This document shows, piece after piece, positions 12,621 through 24,082 of a DNA stretch of 58,174 nt; the first letter of the stretch is position 1, and every line of letters starts with the position of its first letter. The stretch comes from Gonium pectorale (taxonomy: Eukaryota; Chlorophyta; Chlorophyceae; Chlamydomonadales; Volvocaceae). The position numbers and the translations under genes are program-made. The notes under the pieces were generated by a model, which saw only the letters and a program-made list of their open reading frames with translations, did no database searches and was not told where the DNA came from. The stretch lies in contig LSYV01000072.1 in the NCBI GenBank assembly GCA_001584585.1, positions 1 through 58,174 of the forward strand, written 5' to 3'.

Positions 12621-14679
12621 ATGCATGCCACTTTGCAGGCTCCAACGGCTTCGCCATGCTGCCACTTGCGCAGGCCCGCGCTGCCCGTCGTGCGCCCAAT
12701 TCGCCTGACGCAACTTGTTAGCCAACGACCGATCATAATTGGGTCGAGCCCGGTGGCAATTCCGGGCGTAGCCTGCCGCGCGGCGCAGCAAGAGCCGGAA
12801 GCGACGACCCCGCAGCTCGTGGGCGAGGACGCTGCCTCGTTCGACTTGGAGAAGCAGAGCCTCCAGTCGTGGGGCCTGTTTGTGGCGCTGCTAAGTGTTG
12901 TGCTAGGGGCGCTCTACGTGGTGTGGATTCAGCCGGGGTTCGGCTTGGCGGATGACTACCTCGCAGCCATCCAGTCTCTCGCGGGCAGCAGCGAGGTGAC
13001 AATCACGCTCATCCTGCTCATCTTCGCGATCGCCCACAGCGGCCTGGCGGGGCTGCGGCCGTACGGCGAGGAGGTGAGTCTAACCACGCCGCGCGGCTGC
13101 GCCGCTACTCTACCGCAAGCCAAGGGGAGCACACAGATGCGCCATGGGGTATGGGGAGAGGACAGTGCGGCACGGGGGTGGGGACGCACGGCTGGCCAGG
13201 GCGACAGGACGCGGCATGGCGTCGACGAGCCTGCGCGCGGGGGCGGGGGCCGTGCCCACGCAGCCGCCCCAGACTGCTCACGCGTGCCTTTCCTCCGCCC
13301 ATGCCTCCGCCCGCCACATGCCGCGCCTTTCATGCTCGCCGATGAGACACTTGGCCCTTCGGGCTCCAACCCTATAACCACCCACGACCTCGCTAGTGGC
13401 AGACTGGCAGTCCGGCCCCTGCAGTACCGGTACTGTAGTGCCGTCCCTTCACTCGCGCAGACTGCGCCGTCACGTCCGTTCCCTCCCGATGGCCCGGGCG
13501 CGTGCATGCCACAGCACCGCCCGGGCCCAGCCCTGCCTTCGCCCCCTCCTGCGGCACGCTCCATCCCCTCCTCTCCCGCACCGCCCTCTCGCTTCCCTCC
13601 GCTTGCACGCCACGCCATCCCCCCTCCTCTCGCGCGTTCGTTCCCAGTTACTGCGTCTGCGCCGGCGTGCTGACGCACCTTGCCAACACCTCATCTCCAT
13701 TTCCCTCCGCCTCTCCCCTTCCCCGGGGACATACGCTGCTGGCGCCCAGCACGTCGTTGTTCATTCCCCTTTCCCTTCCATCCCCCACGCCTCAACCCTA
13801 ACTCCAACGACCATCCATAACCCCAACCATAACCTCGGCATCCCTTCAAAACAGATCATCGGCCCCCGCGCCTACCGCGTCATGTTCGCGCTCGTCAGCC
13901 TTCCGTTGGCGGTTGTGGCCATCGTGTACTTCATCAATCACCGCTACGACGGCGTGCCGCTGTGGGACGTGCGCGGGCTGCCTGGCGTACACGAGCTGGT
14001 GTGGGTGCTCAACTTCGTGTCGTTCTGGTTCCTGTACCCCTCCACCTTCAACATCCTCGAGGTGGCCGCCGTGGACAAGCCCAAGCTGCACCTGTGGGAG
14101 ACCGGCATCATGCGCATCAGGTTTGCGGGGGGGGGGTGAGGGCAGATGCCGTGCGCTGTCGTACGCCGTCGTACAGGTTCCCTACCCGAGGCGCGGCTGC
14201 GTCTCCGCCCGCCCGCCCCGCTCCACCACACCCCGACCCCCTGCTCCCGCCCTCTCCCTCTCTCACCCCCTTGCTCTCCCACCCCCACCCCCCATCCCCC
14301 CATCCCCTCGCCCCCCCTCCACCACCGCAGCCGCCACCCGCAGATGGTGGGCCAGGCCATCTGGTGCGCCGCGCACACGCTGTGGATCGGCAACAGCTTC
14401 ATGGTCGTCACGTCGGCCTGCCTCATGGCGCACCATCTGTTTGGCTGCTGGCACGGCGACCGCCGCCTCAAGGCCAAGTACGGGGACGCCTTCGAGGCGG
14501 TCAAGGCGCGCACGTCGGTGATCCCCTTTGCGGCCATCCTGGACGGCCGGCAGCAGCTGCCGGCCGACTACTGGAAGGAGTTTGCGCGCGCACCGTACTT
14601 TGCGGTGACGGCGCTGACGCTGGGGGCGTACTGGGCGCACCCGCTCATGCAGGCGGCCAGCTTCAGCCTCAAGTGGTAG
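12621..14679 (+). CDS. Z-ISO: 15-cis-zeta-carotene isomerase, chloroplast (Z-ISO)
   Basis: Z-ISO is a heme-dependent integral membrane enzyme that isomerises the central 15-cis bond of 9,15,9'-tri-cis-zeta-carotene, between phytoene desaturase and zeta-carotene desaturase in plastid carotenoid synthesis. Exons 12621-13073, 13855-14120 and 14331-14679 give 355 residues, close to plant Z-ISO. The first ~60 residues form a Ser/Arg/Pro-rich transit peptide with a probable cleavage near GVACRA. The mature part has the NnrU-type fold with about six membrane spans. Plant-conserved motifs are LVGEDAASFDLEKQ, FAIAHSGLAGLR, AYRVMFALVSLPLAV, YFINHRYDG, LYPSTFNILEVAAVDKP, HLWETGIMRISRHPQMVGQ, AHHLFG, FAAILDGRQ and LTLGAYWAHPLMQ. 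The His residues in AHSG and HLF are candidate heme ligands. TATAAA at 12605-12610 is too close to the ATG to be its promoter. Confidence 0.96.
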
Positions 14680-15639
14680 AGGACGCACAGCGCCTTACAG
14701 CGCAGTACGCAGTTGTGGTTGGATCTCGGACGGCCTTCTCGCGGGGGAGGTGACTGGCGGAGTGGAGGGAGGCGTTCTGGCCGGCGAGGGAGAACCTGGG
14801 GAGGTCTGGGCGGTGAGTTTTGAAACGCCGGCGAGGCCGGGTGGTGCTTCCCGGGGCGGGTACCGTGAGATCTACGGCAATCGCGTCGACTGAATCGTAC
14901 GTCTGGGGGCGGTGTTACGTTTGGGGTATATGTGCGGGAGCGCATACTGACGGTGTGGTGTTCTTGTGCTGCCCCTGTCACCGGTGTCGCCCCGGCCCAA
15001 AGCCTGAAGCAAGCAGGGGACCAGCGGGCAATGGCATAGTGGGGTCGCGTATCAAGAACCACATAACGCCAAATCACATGCATCGAATTCTGCTCGTGTC
15101 GTCGGCGGGCTATCTTTTCGGGCAGCTGCGGGCCACGCGGTTGGTCGCCGCCGCCGTCCGCGCCCGCTGCCTGGCGCTGCTGGAGTGCTCGAGTCGACTC
15201 ATCATGCGGGGCTGGCTCCAGGCGCCGGAGCTCCCAGCGCTGACACCTCGCAGAGGGATGGCCATGCCCGGGGTGGCCCCGACAATTGGCTTGACGCTGC
15301 TAGCAGTTCTACTGGTACCGATGCAGCTCGGCTTCGGGAGCAGGCCGAGAATGGTCGGGACTGTACGGCTTCCCGATATGCCTGACCGGGTTTGGGCATG
15401 GGTGGTTTGGGCATGGGCGGCGCGTGCCTCCGCATAGCGCTACCCAGCCGCACCTGCGGTTGAGCGTTGTGTCGGGCCGGCCGCCCGGCGCTCGGTGCGG
15501 CCATCAAATGGAGTTTTGATCGGCGCCTAGATGGGGCCGTAGGGCGATATACACGTGCCCGCGTCATGTGCATCAGGCTGCGCACCGACGAACACAACGA
15601 CGCACTGTAACCCCGAGGCCAGTGGAAAGTCACAGCGCA
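14680..15639 (+). other. Z-ISO 3' UTR
   Basis: About 930 bases of 3' UTR run from the stop at 14679 to a TGTAA at 15606-15610. No other gene was seen in it. Confidence 0.6.
15606..15610 (+). terminator. TGTAA poly(A) signal, Z-ISO gene
   Basis: A single clear TGTAA ends the Z-ISO transcript. Cleavage would be expected 10-20 bases further on. Confidence 0.65.
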
Positions 15640-17500
15640 GCGTGTGGCAGCGCAGCACGAGCTAAGGTTTGCGATTCAAACTGATTGCCCTCTGGCAGCG
15701 ACGGACGGCGCCAGAGTCCGACCAAGCTGCCTTGCGCGCATACATTCCCGTACAGGGCAGCACGCGTGCCGTACCACATACGAAGGTACAGACGTCAGCG
15801 GTGCTGCCAGGTCAGGTTGGCGCGGCGTCTGCGAGCCACCCGCGCTCCTCCGGTCCAGATCCAGACTCTCGAGGAATGCGAGTCCCCTTTGAATTTGCAC
15901 GGTAACAGGCGACGCGATGCGCCTCCCCGCACGCGCGATAGCGGTCGCCGCGCGGTGAAACCGAATGCACACAAGGAATGCTGCAGCAGCTGAAAAAACG
16001 GTGCTGCGATGGTTCTGGCTTCTGAGTGGAAAGAACCGGGACTCAACCTCCGAAGCGAGTGTCGTGACACTCCTTAAAGGCAAAGCCCCTCAGCGGCGCT
16101 TGGAGCCTGGAGCCCAGGCACCCAAGCCCGCCGTGCATCCAGGACACCTCCACCGGCTCCACACCAACCGCCCGCATTTCCCTCGGGCGGGGAACGGGTC
16201 ATGCCTACTGCGTTAACATGGTTTTCGCGTGACAGCGCACAGCGGGCAGCGCGGCGCGCTCTCTCCCCCCTGTGGGACAGATACGATTGGCTCGGCGGAC
16301 GCGAGGTTCTACGGCAGACTCGGCAGTGACGCAGGCACAAGCACTCAGAAACACCTGGATCCCACACACCTCCGCAACCCCACCCTCTTTGTCACCAGCT
16401 ACTCACGCCGACCTCCGCCCGCCCACCGGTGCGCCAGTCACTGGCGGCCGGGCCGCACGCACGCACGCACGTGACGGCCCCACGCCTGCACAAGTTCTTC
16501 CATTGAGTACATTATGCGATTCGGTGTTCGCAACGCGACCCGTTTCCCATCTGCATTACCCACACCTGCTCAGGTGCCCAGCCAGCACGCACGCTGTCTC
16601 TTCACAGAGACAAAGACGAGCATAACCCGCGCCACTGCACATGAATTCGCCACTATTTGCTCCAAATCGCGGGCAGTTTTATGCAAGGGGGTTACCGTAT
16701 CGGGCAGATGTGCTAATGGTTCTACCCAAGAGCCGTACGGAAGTGACTCGGGGATTGTGTGCTGCGATCACGTCAGCGCCATGGTTCGCTGGATGGGCGG
16801 CGGCCTCGTCCGGTGCCCGGCCCGGTTGCGCACCAAATGCACCGGCCTGCCGTAATGCCGGACGCCTCCGACATGCACGGTGAACCGTACGACATGTACG
16901 TCCATACATGCCCCCAAAACAGCTCGCGTCCAATGACGAACACCCATCTGCACCAAGAGCCGTCCTGTACCAAGGCCACTCTGTCCCTCCCGCCCCCCCC
17001 TGCCCGCGGTCGCTTCCGTTGCGAGCACCCAACTCCCGAGCTTGCATAACACGTCCTGTAGGTCCAACGGCTTGGTCCGAAAGCACATGCCCACCACTGC
17101 AGTCGAGGATACGAAATCTGTAGTCCTAGCCTGTTCTCGAAGCGCGCGCCCCTGCCGCGCTTCAGCACGGAAGCGCCACGGTTCCCGGAATACGTGCCGC
17201 TCCACACCGCCTGTCTTGCCAGGACACAGAGCCCCCCCCCCCGAAGTCACGTTGAGCCATAACCCGGCGGTACTTGCACGCTAAGCCTTGCCCCAAAGAG
17301 ACACGTGCGATGCCCCCCCTGGCGCCCGCAGCGCGGCCCATCCACACCACGCCGCGCCCCAAACCCGAGTGCGGGGCACCGCCTGTGGCTGTCAAAGCTC
17401 GAGGCGCGCGGTCTTCCGGCCAAGGCATCCCGCTCGACGGCCGCTGTGCATGGCGCGCCTCTGTTACGCTCGTCTGCTTCGGTTCGCAATGCCACTCACG
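15640..17500. other. Convergent intergenic region, 3' UTR of the PPPDE gene
   Basis: This lies between two converging genes. I found no protein family, RNA gene or codon-biased frame. A minus-strand TGTAA (TTACA on plus) was not found, so the 3' end of the PPPDE gene may use a variant signal. Confidence 0.4.
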
Positions 17501-20500
17501 TCACCGTTCCATTGACCGCTCCCGCTCCCGGCCCCGCTCGCGGTCCGGGGAGCTGAGCGGGGAGCCAACATCCGCGCTCGGCCGCCCCGCAGCCTTTACC
17601 GACGCCTGCGCCGCCAGGATCTCGTACCTGCAGCGGGCAGGCAGGCGTCAGGGAGCAGGTAAAGAGGAGTGAAGGGGCCAAGAGAGGGAAACGCGCGAGA
17701 CAAGTGGCGGAACGACGTGGCGGGAGGAACGACGTGGCGGGAGGAACGACGTTCCGACTGCCCAACGCCACTCTCTCTCGGTGTGGACGTGAAACCAGGA
17801 CCGCGCAGCCCCTTCCATCACCAGCAGTGTTCGCTGGCAAGAAGCACACAGGGGCCACAACAGGCATAGCTTCATGAGGTTGCAACTACGACAGCCCCAC
17901 GGTGACGAGCGCTGCGGCGCCGCTCACCGCGCGGGCGGCGACGGCGGGCTGTGGTCGGCTCCCAGCGCCTGCGGTGGCGGCGGCGGCACCAGCCCCTCCG
18001 CCGCCCTCGACGGCGCCGCCATCGCAGCCGGCACCGTCACCGGCGACGTCACCGATGCGCCCCTGCGCACGGAAGCGCCCGGCGCCGTGATCCCCAATGC
18101 GGCCGCCGTCGCCGTCGCTGCCGCTACCGACGTCCGGCCGGGGGTCGCGGGGTGCGCGGCGGGCTCGGAGCGCATGGAGGAGTGCCCTCGGTCGAGGGGC
18201 GGGGGGCTGGAGATGAGGGAGAGGATGGAGCCCTCGGCGTGGGTGGCCCGCCGCATCGCGCCGCTGCCGCGCAGCGAGCCCTGCCCGTCGCCCGGCTCGG
18301 TCTTGGGCACGCCGGGCGGCGGCTCGGTCGCCTGCTGGGAGGTGCGCACGAAGAGCAGGTCCACGAAGCCGCCCTGCAGGACGCTCCAGGGGTGCGGCGA
18401 GGCGGCGGCGAGGAAGGGCTGCTGCTGGTGCTGCTGGTGGTGTTGGTTCTGGTGTTGGTTTTGATGTTGGTGGTTTTGGTGTTGATCGAGGCTGTGCCGG
18501 GTGGGGCTCGGTTGGTGCAGGCCGTCCCGCGAAGCCGGCGCCCGCTGCGCGCCCGCGGCATGCCCTGGCGCCAGTGCCGGCGGCGAGGACGGGTGTGGCT
18601 GCTGCTGCGGCTGCTGCTGCGGCTGCTGCCTTGGGTGGGCATGGGGCGGCAGCGCGTGCCGGCTGCCGCGCCCGGAGTCAACAGCCGGCCCCGGCCCCAG
18701 CCCCGGCGCCGCCGCCGGCGATGCCGCCGCCGTGTGCTCGGCCGCGTCCTCCGCCGTGACCGCCTGCGCGGGCGCCGACAGCCGGGGCCCCACGCACGAG
18801 CCCGCCAGCGACACGCGCTGCGGCAGCGGCAGCGGCGACAGGCGTGACGGGTGCCTGGCGGCGAGACCGCCGCCGCCGTCACCGCCCGGGCTTGCACCTC
18901 CGTAGTCGCCGCCACCACTGCCACTGGATGCAGCCGACTCCCGCAGCCCGGGCCCGGCCCCGGGCCCTGCGGCACCTGCGGCGGTGGCGACTGCCCGGGA
19001 GGACGCCTCTCTGTGCAGGAGGAGGCCGGGGGGCGCACGCGCCCGCTCGCTGCTGTGCTGCTCCGCGTGCTGCCGGAGCAGCTCCGCGCTAAGGTGGTGG
19101 CCGCTGCTGCCTACGCAGCAGGTGCTGCCGCCGGCTGACGCCGCCAGCCCCAGAGCGGCCGTGAGGTTGGAGGCAGGGCTGTAGCAGCGGGCAGTCGCTT
19201 CGAGGGCGGCGGAACCGCCGCCGCCGGGGCTCGCAGCATCGCCGCCGCTGCCACCACCGGGGCTGACCATCTCGCCGCCGACGCCCGACGTCCAGGAGGG
19301 CCGCGGCGCGCACGAGTGCGGTGACGAGTCGGCGGCGTCGTGAGGCGACGGGTCGTGTCCATCACCGCCGCTGCCGCCGAAGCCGGCGACGGCGGCGACC
19401 TCTAGCGCCGGCGCGGGGAACACACGCCGGCTGCTGCGCCGCCCGCCCGCCCGCATGGACGGCCTCGACGGCGGCGGCGAGGAGGTCGCCGCGGGCGGCG
19501 GCGGCCCCGCCACCTCTGCCGTGGGCGAGAACGGCGGCAGCGGCAGCGACGGGCGCAGGCAGTCCGAGACGGCCGACGCGCTCATGGACGGGGCGGTGCT
19601 GCTGACGCCCAGACCTGCCACCGCCGCTGACGCTGACGCCGCGGCGGCGGCGGCGTCGAGCGCGGCGTGGGCCACTGAGGCCATGGGCGACATCGCCTCA
19701 CCCATCTCGCCCTCGGGCACTGCCTCCGTCACCGTCGATATGCGCAGCCCGCCGCCGCCGCGCCGGCTGATGCTCGTGGCGCTGTGCCCCGGCGTACGCA
19801 GCGCACCCGACAGCGAAGCGCCCCGGCTGCTCGCCGTCAGCTCCCCGCCGCTGCCCCCTCCGCCTTCGAACGATGTAGCTTTGGCGCCGCCGCCGTTCGT
19901 TCCTGTGCTGCCGCGCCGCGCGGCCAGCTCCAACGACGAGTGCCGTTGGTGTTGCGCCGCTACCTGCGGCGCCGCCTCCGCCTCCGCAGCCAGCTCTGTC
20001 GCCTCCGGCGCCGCCATCGTATCCGATGACCGGCTCATGCTCTGCCGCGCCGGTGGCTGCGTCGCGCCCAGGTCAACGGCCCTCACCTTGCCGGAGGCAG
20101 CGTCCTCCTCCGCCTGGAAAGCCGCTGCCGCGGCCGCCGCCATGGCAATCATGGACCCCGCACGGGCCTTCCGCGGCTCCGCCGTCCACGCGGTCGCCGT
20201 GCCGCGACGGTCGCCGGCGGTGGCGGCGACGGCGGTGGCGGCGGAGGCGGCAAAGGAGCCGCTTAGGCTGCCCAGCCTGCGGCCACGGACTGCCCCAGAG
20301 CCATGGCCGTCGCTGGCGGTGGTTGCGGAGGCGCCGCAGTAGATGTCGCGGCGGGAGCGCAGGGGTGGCCGGCCCGTGGCTCGCGCCTTGCCGTGGAAGA
20401 CCTGCAGCGCGTGGGGCGCCAGCGGCATGGCCCTGCGAGGCGGCGGAGTGGCCCAGAGGGGGGGCGGTGTTGCGGGCGGGGCGTTGCTGCGGGCGGGGCG

Positions 20501-23012
20501 TTGCTGCGGGGGCGCTTACGGGCAGCACAATGGCTGACCCACTTTGGGCGCGCCGCCAGCGACAGCATCGCGGATCCTTCTGGGCAACGCAGCGACCCTC
20601 TAGCCGGCCGCTGCCAGACGTTCGCCCCCCAGCCCCCTGGTCGCTTGCCAGGACCCTTGCACAAAACCTGGCCTCCCCTCAAACACCCACCCGAACACAC
20701 CCTAACACGCACGCTCGTGTGCCCGGAGGCGAGCGCTCGCCCACTCACGCGTTCATACGGCGCACCAGGCAGCCGCAGCAGCAGCCCATCGCCAGCACGC
20801 ACGAGGTGAGGCGCGTCACCTCGGCCGGCACCATGCGCTCGGGGCGCGCGCGGCCCGGCGCGGGCTTGAAGTGCGGGCTGCGCAGCAGCTCCTCGCACAT
20901 GGCGCGCGCAAAGTGGTTGCAGTTGCGTTCGAGCACTGCGGGGGACAGGCAGGGGGTGGGGGCACAAGCTTGAAGGGGAAAGGGCTGGCATCCAGGAGCC
21001 TTCTCCGATCCAGGGGAAGGCGGTGGGGGGCGGGGAAACGCATCGGCAGGGGGGCCGCGTGAGGGCACTGCCCTCACTGGCGGCAATTGCGGTCAGTACT
21101 CGACGACGCTGCGGCACCGGAGCCGTCACACAGTGCCGACCCGTGGGACTGCTAGCGCCACACAGACTACGATGACCGGTAGGCCGCCACCGACCCGGAG
21201 GGCACGCCACCTCGTCACCGGCGCCGCACTCGACACTCCGCACCGGCCTTGCAGCAGCCCCTGCCCGCCTGCCCGCCCGGCCCAGGCCCCAGCCCCTGCC
21301 GCGCCCGCCCCGCTTCTCACGTCGGTAGGAGGAGCCGATCCACATGCCCTGCAGGGTGGGCGGGGGCGCCGTGGGGAGCGGCATGTTTATGAGGAATGCG
21401 AGCGAGCGTGACTCGAGTCAATGGGCTAAACGGGCGGTACCCCCCTCCGGCTGCATGTATGCGCGGGTGTACGACACATGCCCACCCCTCGGCGGCCCGC
21501 CGGGTCGACCCACCCCCTACACACACGGGTACAACAGCCCCTGCGTCCAACCCCCTGCGTCCAACCCCCTGCGTCCAACCCTATGCGTCCACGCGAGCCG
21601 GGGCCCAACCCCGTCATGCACACACGCCACCCCGGTTGCAGCCCGCCTGGTCCGCGACCGCCCCTCACGCGCTGTCCGTTCCCTCCCCGCCTCTCGTCCG
21701 GACGGACGAGATCGTGCCTGCCGCAACCCCAGCCGCCGCGCGGAGAGGGGGAGGCGGGGAGCGGCCCCTCCGCAGCTCCCCCATCGGCCGCTCCACCCCT
21801 AACTCACCTGGTGGTGCAGGTTGCTGATGACTGCCTCCAGCCCGGGCAGCGGCCCCATCCACCAGCCCACAACGGTGCGGGAGCGCAGCGGGGGCACCCA
21901 CTGCAGCGAGGCCGCCGCGCTGCCGTCCGCATCTGCGTCGCGGCACCGGGACGGGGGCAGGGGCAGGGGAATCGGGGCACGGGGATCAGGCCGCTGGGCA
22001 CACGGGCGCATGGCGGGGGTCCAGCGAGGCAGGGACGGAGGCCAGGGGGCCACATTGTTGGCGCGCGGAGAGCCACGGGCCGTCATCACGGGAGGTCGGG
22101 AGCACCGTCGCGCGGGGCGGCTAAGCCGACACCTCCTGCCGGGCCGAATCCCGAGCCCTCGCACCGCTCTCTGCCGTCGTGTGCACCGCAACCGCACCCT
22201 GCCCCGCGCAGCTCCCTCCCTACCGCTGCTGTGGACTGGGAGATGCACGACCCCACGCCTTTGCAACCCGGGCCGCGCCCCTCGGCCGCCTCCCTCACCC
22301 CCGCCGACCCTCGCCGCCCCTCAAGCCCCCAAGCACGCCGCTGTCGGCCAGCGCCCCGGCTGCCACTGCGCACAATGGACGCCGCCCACGGCCCCACGCC
22401 GCTCCCAGTCTCCGCTGCCTCGTGCCCTTCGACGTGCCTTTTCCCCAAGTGCCCTACAGCTCTTGTAACCAGGCCTCTTGGCCCCCGCTCCCCGGCCGCC
22501 CGCTGTCGCGCCCCTGCACGCACCCTCGCCGTCCCGCACCGCCTCCTCCGCCTCCTTGCGCAGGACGTGCAGCGGTCGCGGCAGCGCCATGAGGCCCTGG
22601 TCGTCGGAGGGGTGGCCCCCGAACGCGTACTCGGTCCCCGCCACCTCCACGCCCGAGTGGTACGCCCCGCCGATGCCCAGAGCCGACAGGCAGCCTGCGG
22701 TCGTGGTTTTCCGGACGCATCGTCGTCGGTCGCGTGGGATCGAGGTACAGGGTCTGGCGGGTGAAGGAGTGTCAGAGCTGGGGCCCAACAACCCGGCCGG
22801 CCGCATTGCGTCGCCTGACGCGATCGGCGGTGATTGGCGGGGTACGAGCTTTACGCTGGGTGGGGTGCAGTGTTTGCCCTAGGGACCTTGGGGACTAGCC
22901 CACTGTGCCGTCACGATCGCCGCCCTCGTGCCCCCTGAAGCGTCGTACCGTTCAGCCGCGCCGGGAAGAGGTCATACACGTTGAGTATGACCTTGTAGCC
23001 CCGCACCAGCAT
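17501..23012 (-). CDS. PPPDE (DeSI-type) thiol peptidase with ~880-residue disordered C-terminal tail
   Basis: PPPDE/DeSI proteins are papain-like thiol isopeptidases; animal DESI1 removes SUMO and DESI2 acts on ubiquitin or S-acyl groups. Exons on the minus strand: 23012-22949, 22694-22524, 21932-21808, 21348-21321 (28 nt), 20935-20749, 20432-17928, 17627-17501; 1068 residues in total. The domain covers residues ~5-190: KVILNVYDLF, then GGAYHSGVEV with catalytic His34, EYAFGGHP, VGWWMG, and ERNCNHF with catalytic Cys135, closing with VTRLTSCVLAMGCCCGCL, whose Cys cluster could be acylated. Usual family members have about 170-250 residues. Here one 2.5-kb exon adds a Ser/Gly/Ala/Pro-rich, polyQ/His-rich tail with no recognisable fold. 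The last exon encodes ILAAQASVKAAGRP and a basic RERGRERERSMER end. The start MLVRGYK was chosen because family members begin just before the first strand; an upstream in-frame Met at 23150 is possible. Confidence 0.85.
21538..21591. repeat. 14-bp tandem repeat in PPPDE intron
   Basis: Four copies of a 14-base unit around ctgcgtccaacccc lie in the intron between exons 3 and 4. This is a small minisatellite. Confidence 0.75.
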
Positions 23013-24082
23013 ATGGCTGTGGCACCACACAATGTAGGGTGTGCCCCATGGATCCAGGTAGCGTCCAACCTGGAGCTGGCGCGCCAGCAGCGCCCCTGCA
23101 GGCAGCGAGACGGCATGTTGGGTCCAAACCATGGCGGGCACATGTGCCACGACTCAAGGGTCCCGGCTTGATGGGCTGGGTGAAAAGGAGACGTTGCGAA
23201 GACGCTCACTGTCTTGGTGTTCCTTGCCAGCGGGGGCTGTCGAACGCGGGACAACGTGCGACGGCACGGCCATGTCCACTCCGGAGGCGGTGTACCGCTG
23301 TTGTCACCGCTTCTCATCAACAAGCGCCGGTAGGCAGCATCGAGCGGGAGCGGCGCCCGCGCCCGCTAACGCGCGGGTCACGTAAGAGTTCTCAAGGGAG
23401 CCGTGACAAGAGTTTCTTTACACGTCAGTTATTGATATCAAAGCTTCTTAATGCATGAAGCAACTCGCAGTCAAGAAGGTCGGCCTGGGAGGTTGACGGT
23501 GAAAAACTCTGAAGCGGAGGACTCCCGACAATAATGGAATAAACACGCAATCTAGTATTACTAGGTAGCGTTCGGGGATGCCACACATAAACCTCACATG
23601 CCGTCCGTCTATCTCCCGTGCGGCGACGAGCGGCGACAACACTTTGTGCGTGCCTTTTGCTTGCACTTTGACAATGTCACGACACTGTATGCCAAACAGG
23701 AGCGCGAATCCCAGATGCAGAACCACACGCAAACCCAGACTTTGCCCGGCAAGTGGGCCCGTGGGGCATCTGTGGCAGAGATACCCACACGGCCATCCCC
23801 CCCCCCCAAAAAAAACACCTCTCCACGAGCTCTTCAGCAGCTTCACATCCCGGAGCAACTACAGCCTCCGCACTGCCTTACTCGTCAGGCAAACTGACAC
23901 AGCCGTGGAATGCCCTGCCGCACAAACCATAAAAGGCAAGGATACGGACATGAGTAATCAGGTAATGCATTTCGCTCGTGTACCCCCAATGCTTCAAGGC
24001 GCCGGCACGTGGCAGGCCAGCATCGACACCGCCTCGGTCTGCAGCTGCAAAGCGCGCCCACGCCCACGCCCACCTCCCCCCC
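23013..24082 (-). other. SCC4 3' UTR and PPPDE promoter/5' UTR
   Basis: A minus-strand TGTAA at 23422-23418 would end the SCC4 transcript about 660 bases after its stop. The remaining ~400 bases up to 23012 should hold the PPPDE promoter and leader. No coding sequence was recognised. Confidence 0.5.
23418..23422 (-). terminator. TGTAA poly(A) signal, SCC4 gene
   Basis: TTACA on the plus strand reads TGTAA on the minus strand. It is the only such signal between the SCC4 stop and the PPPDE start. Confidence 0.6.

Noticed and set aside
17924..20428. 834-residue PPPDE tail as an independent gene ending at TGA 17924
   Set aside because: The stop lies in a GTGAGC donor, and splicing at 17928/17627 in phase gives a coherent C terminus. 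The frame also joins upstream exon 20935-20749 in phase.
21478..22764. 428-residue plus-strand open frame
   Set aside because: It runs antisense across PPPDE exons 2 and 3 and the introns around them. GC-rich DNA gives long shadow frames, and its Pro/Arg-rich translation has no family features.
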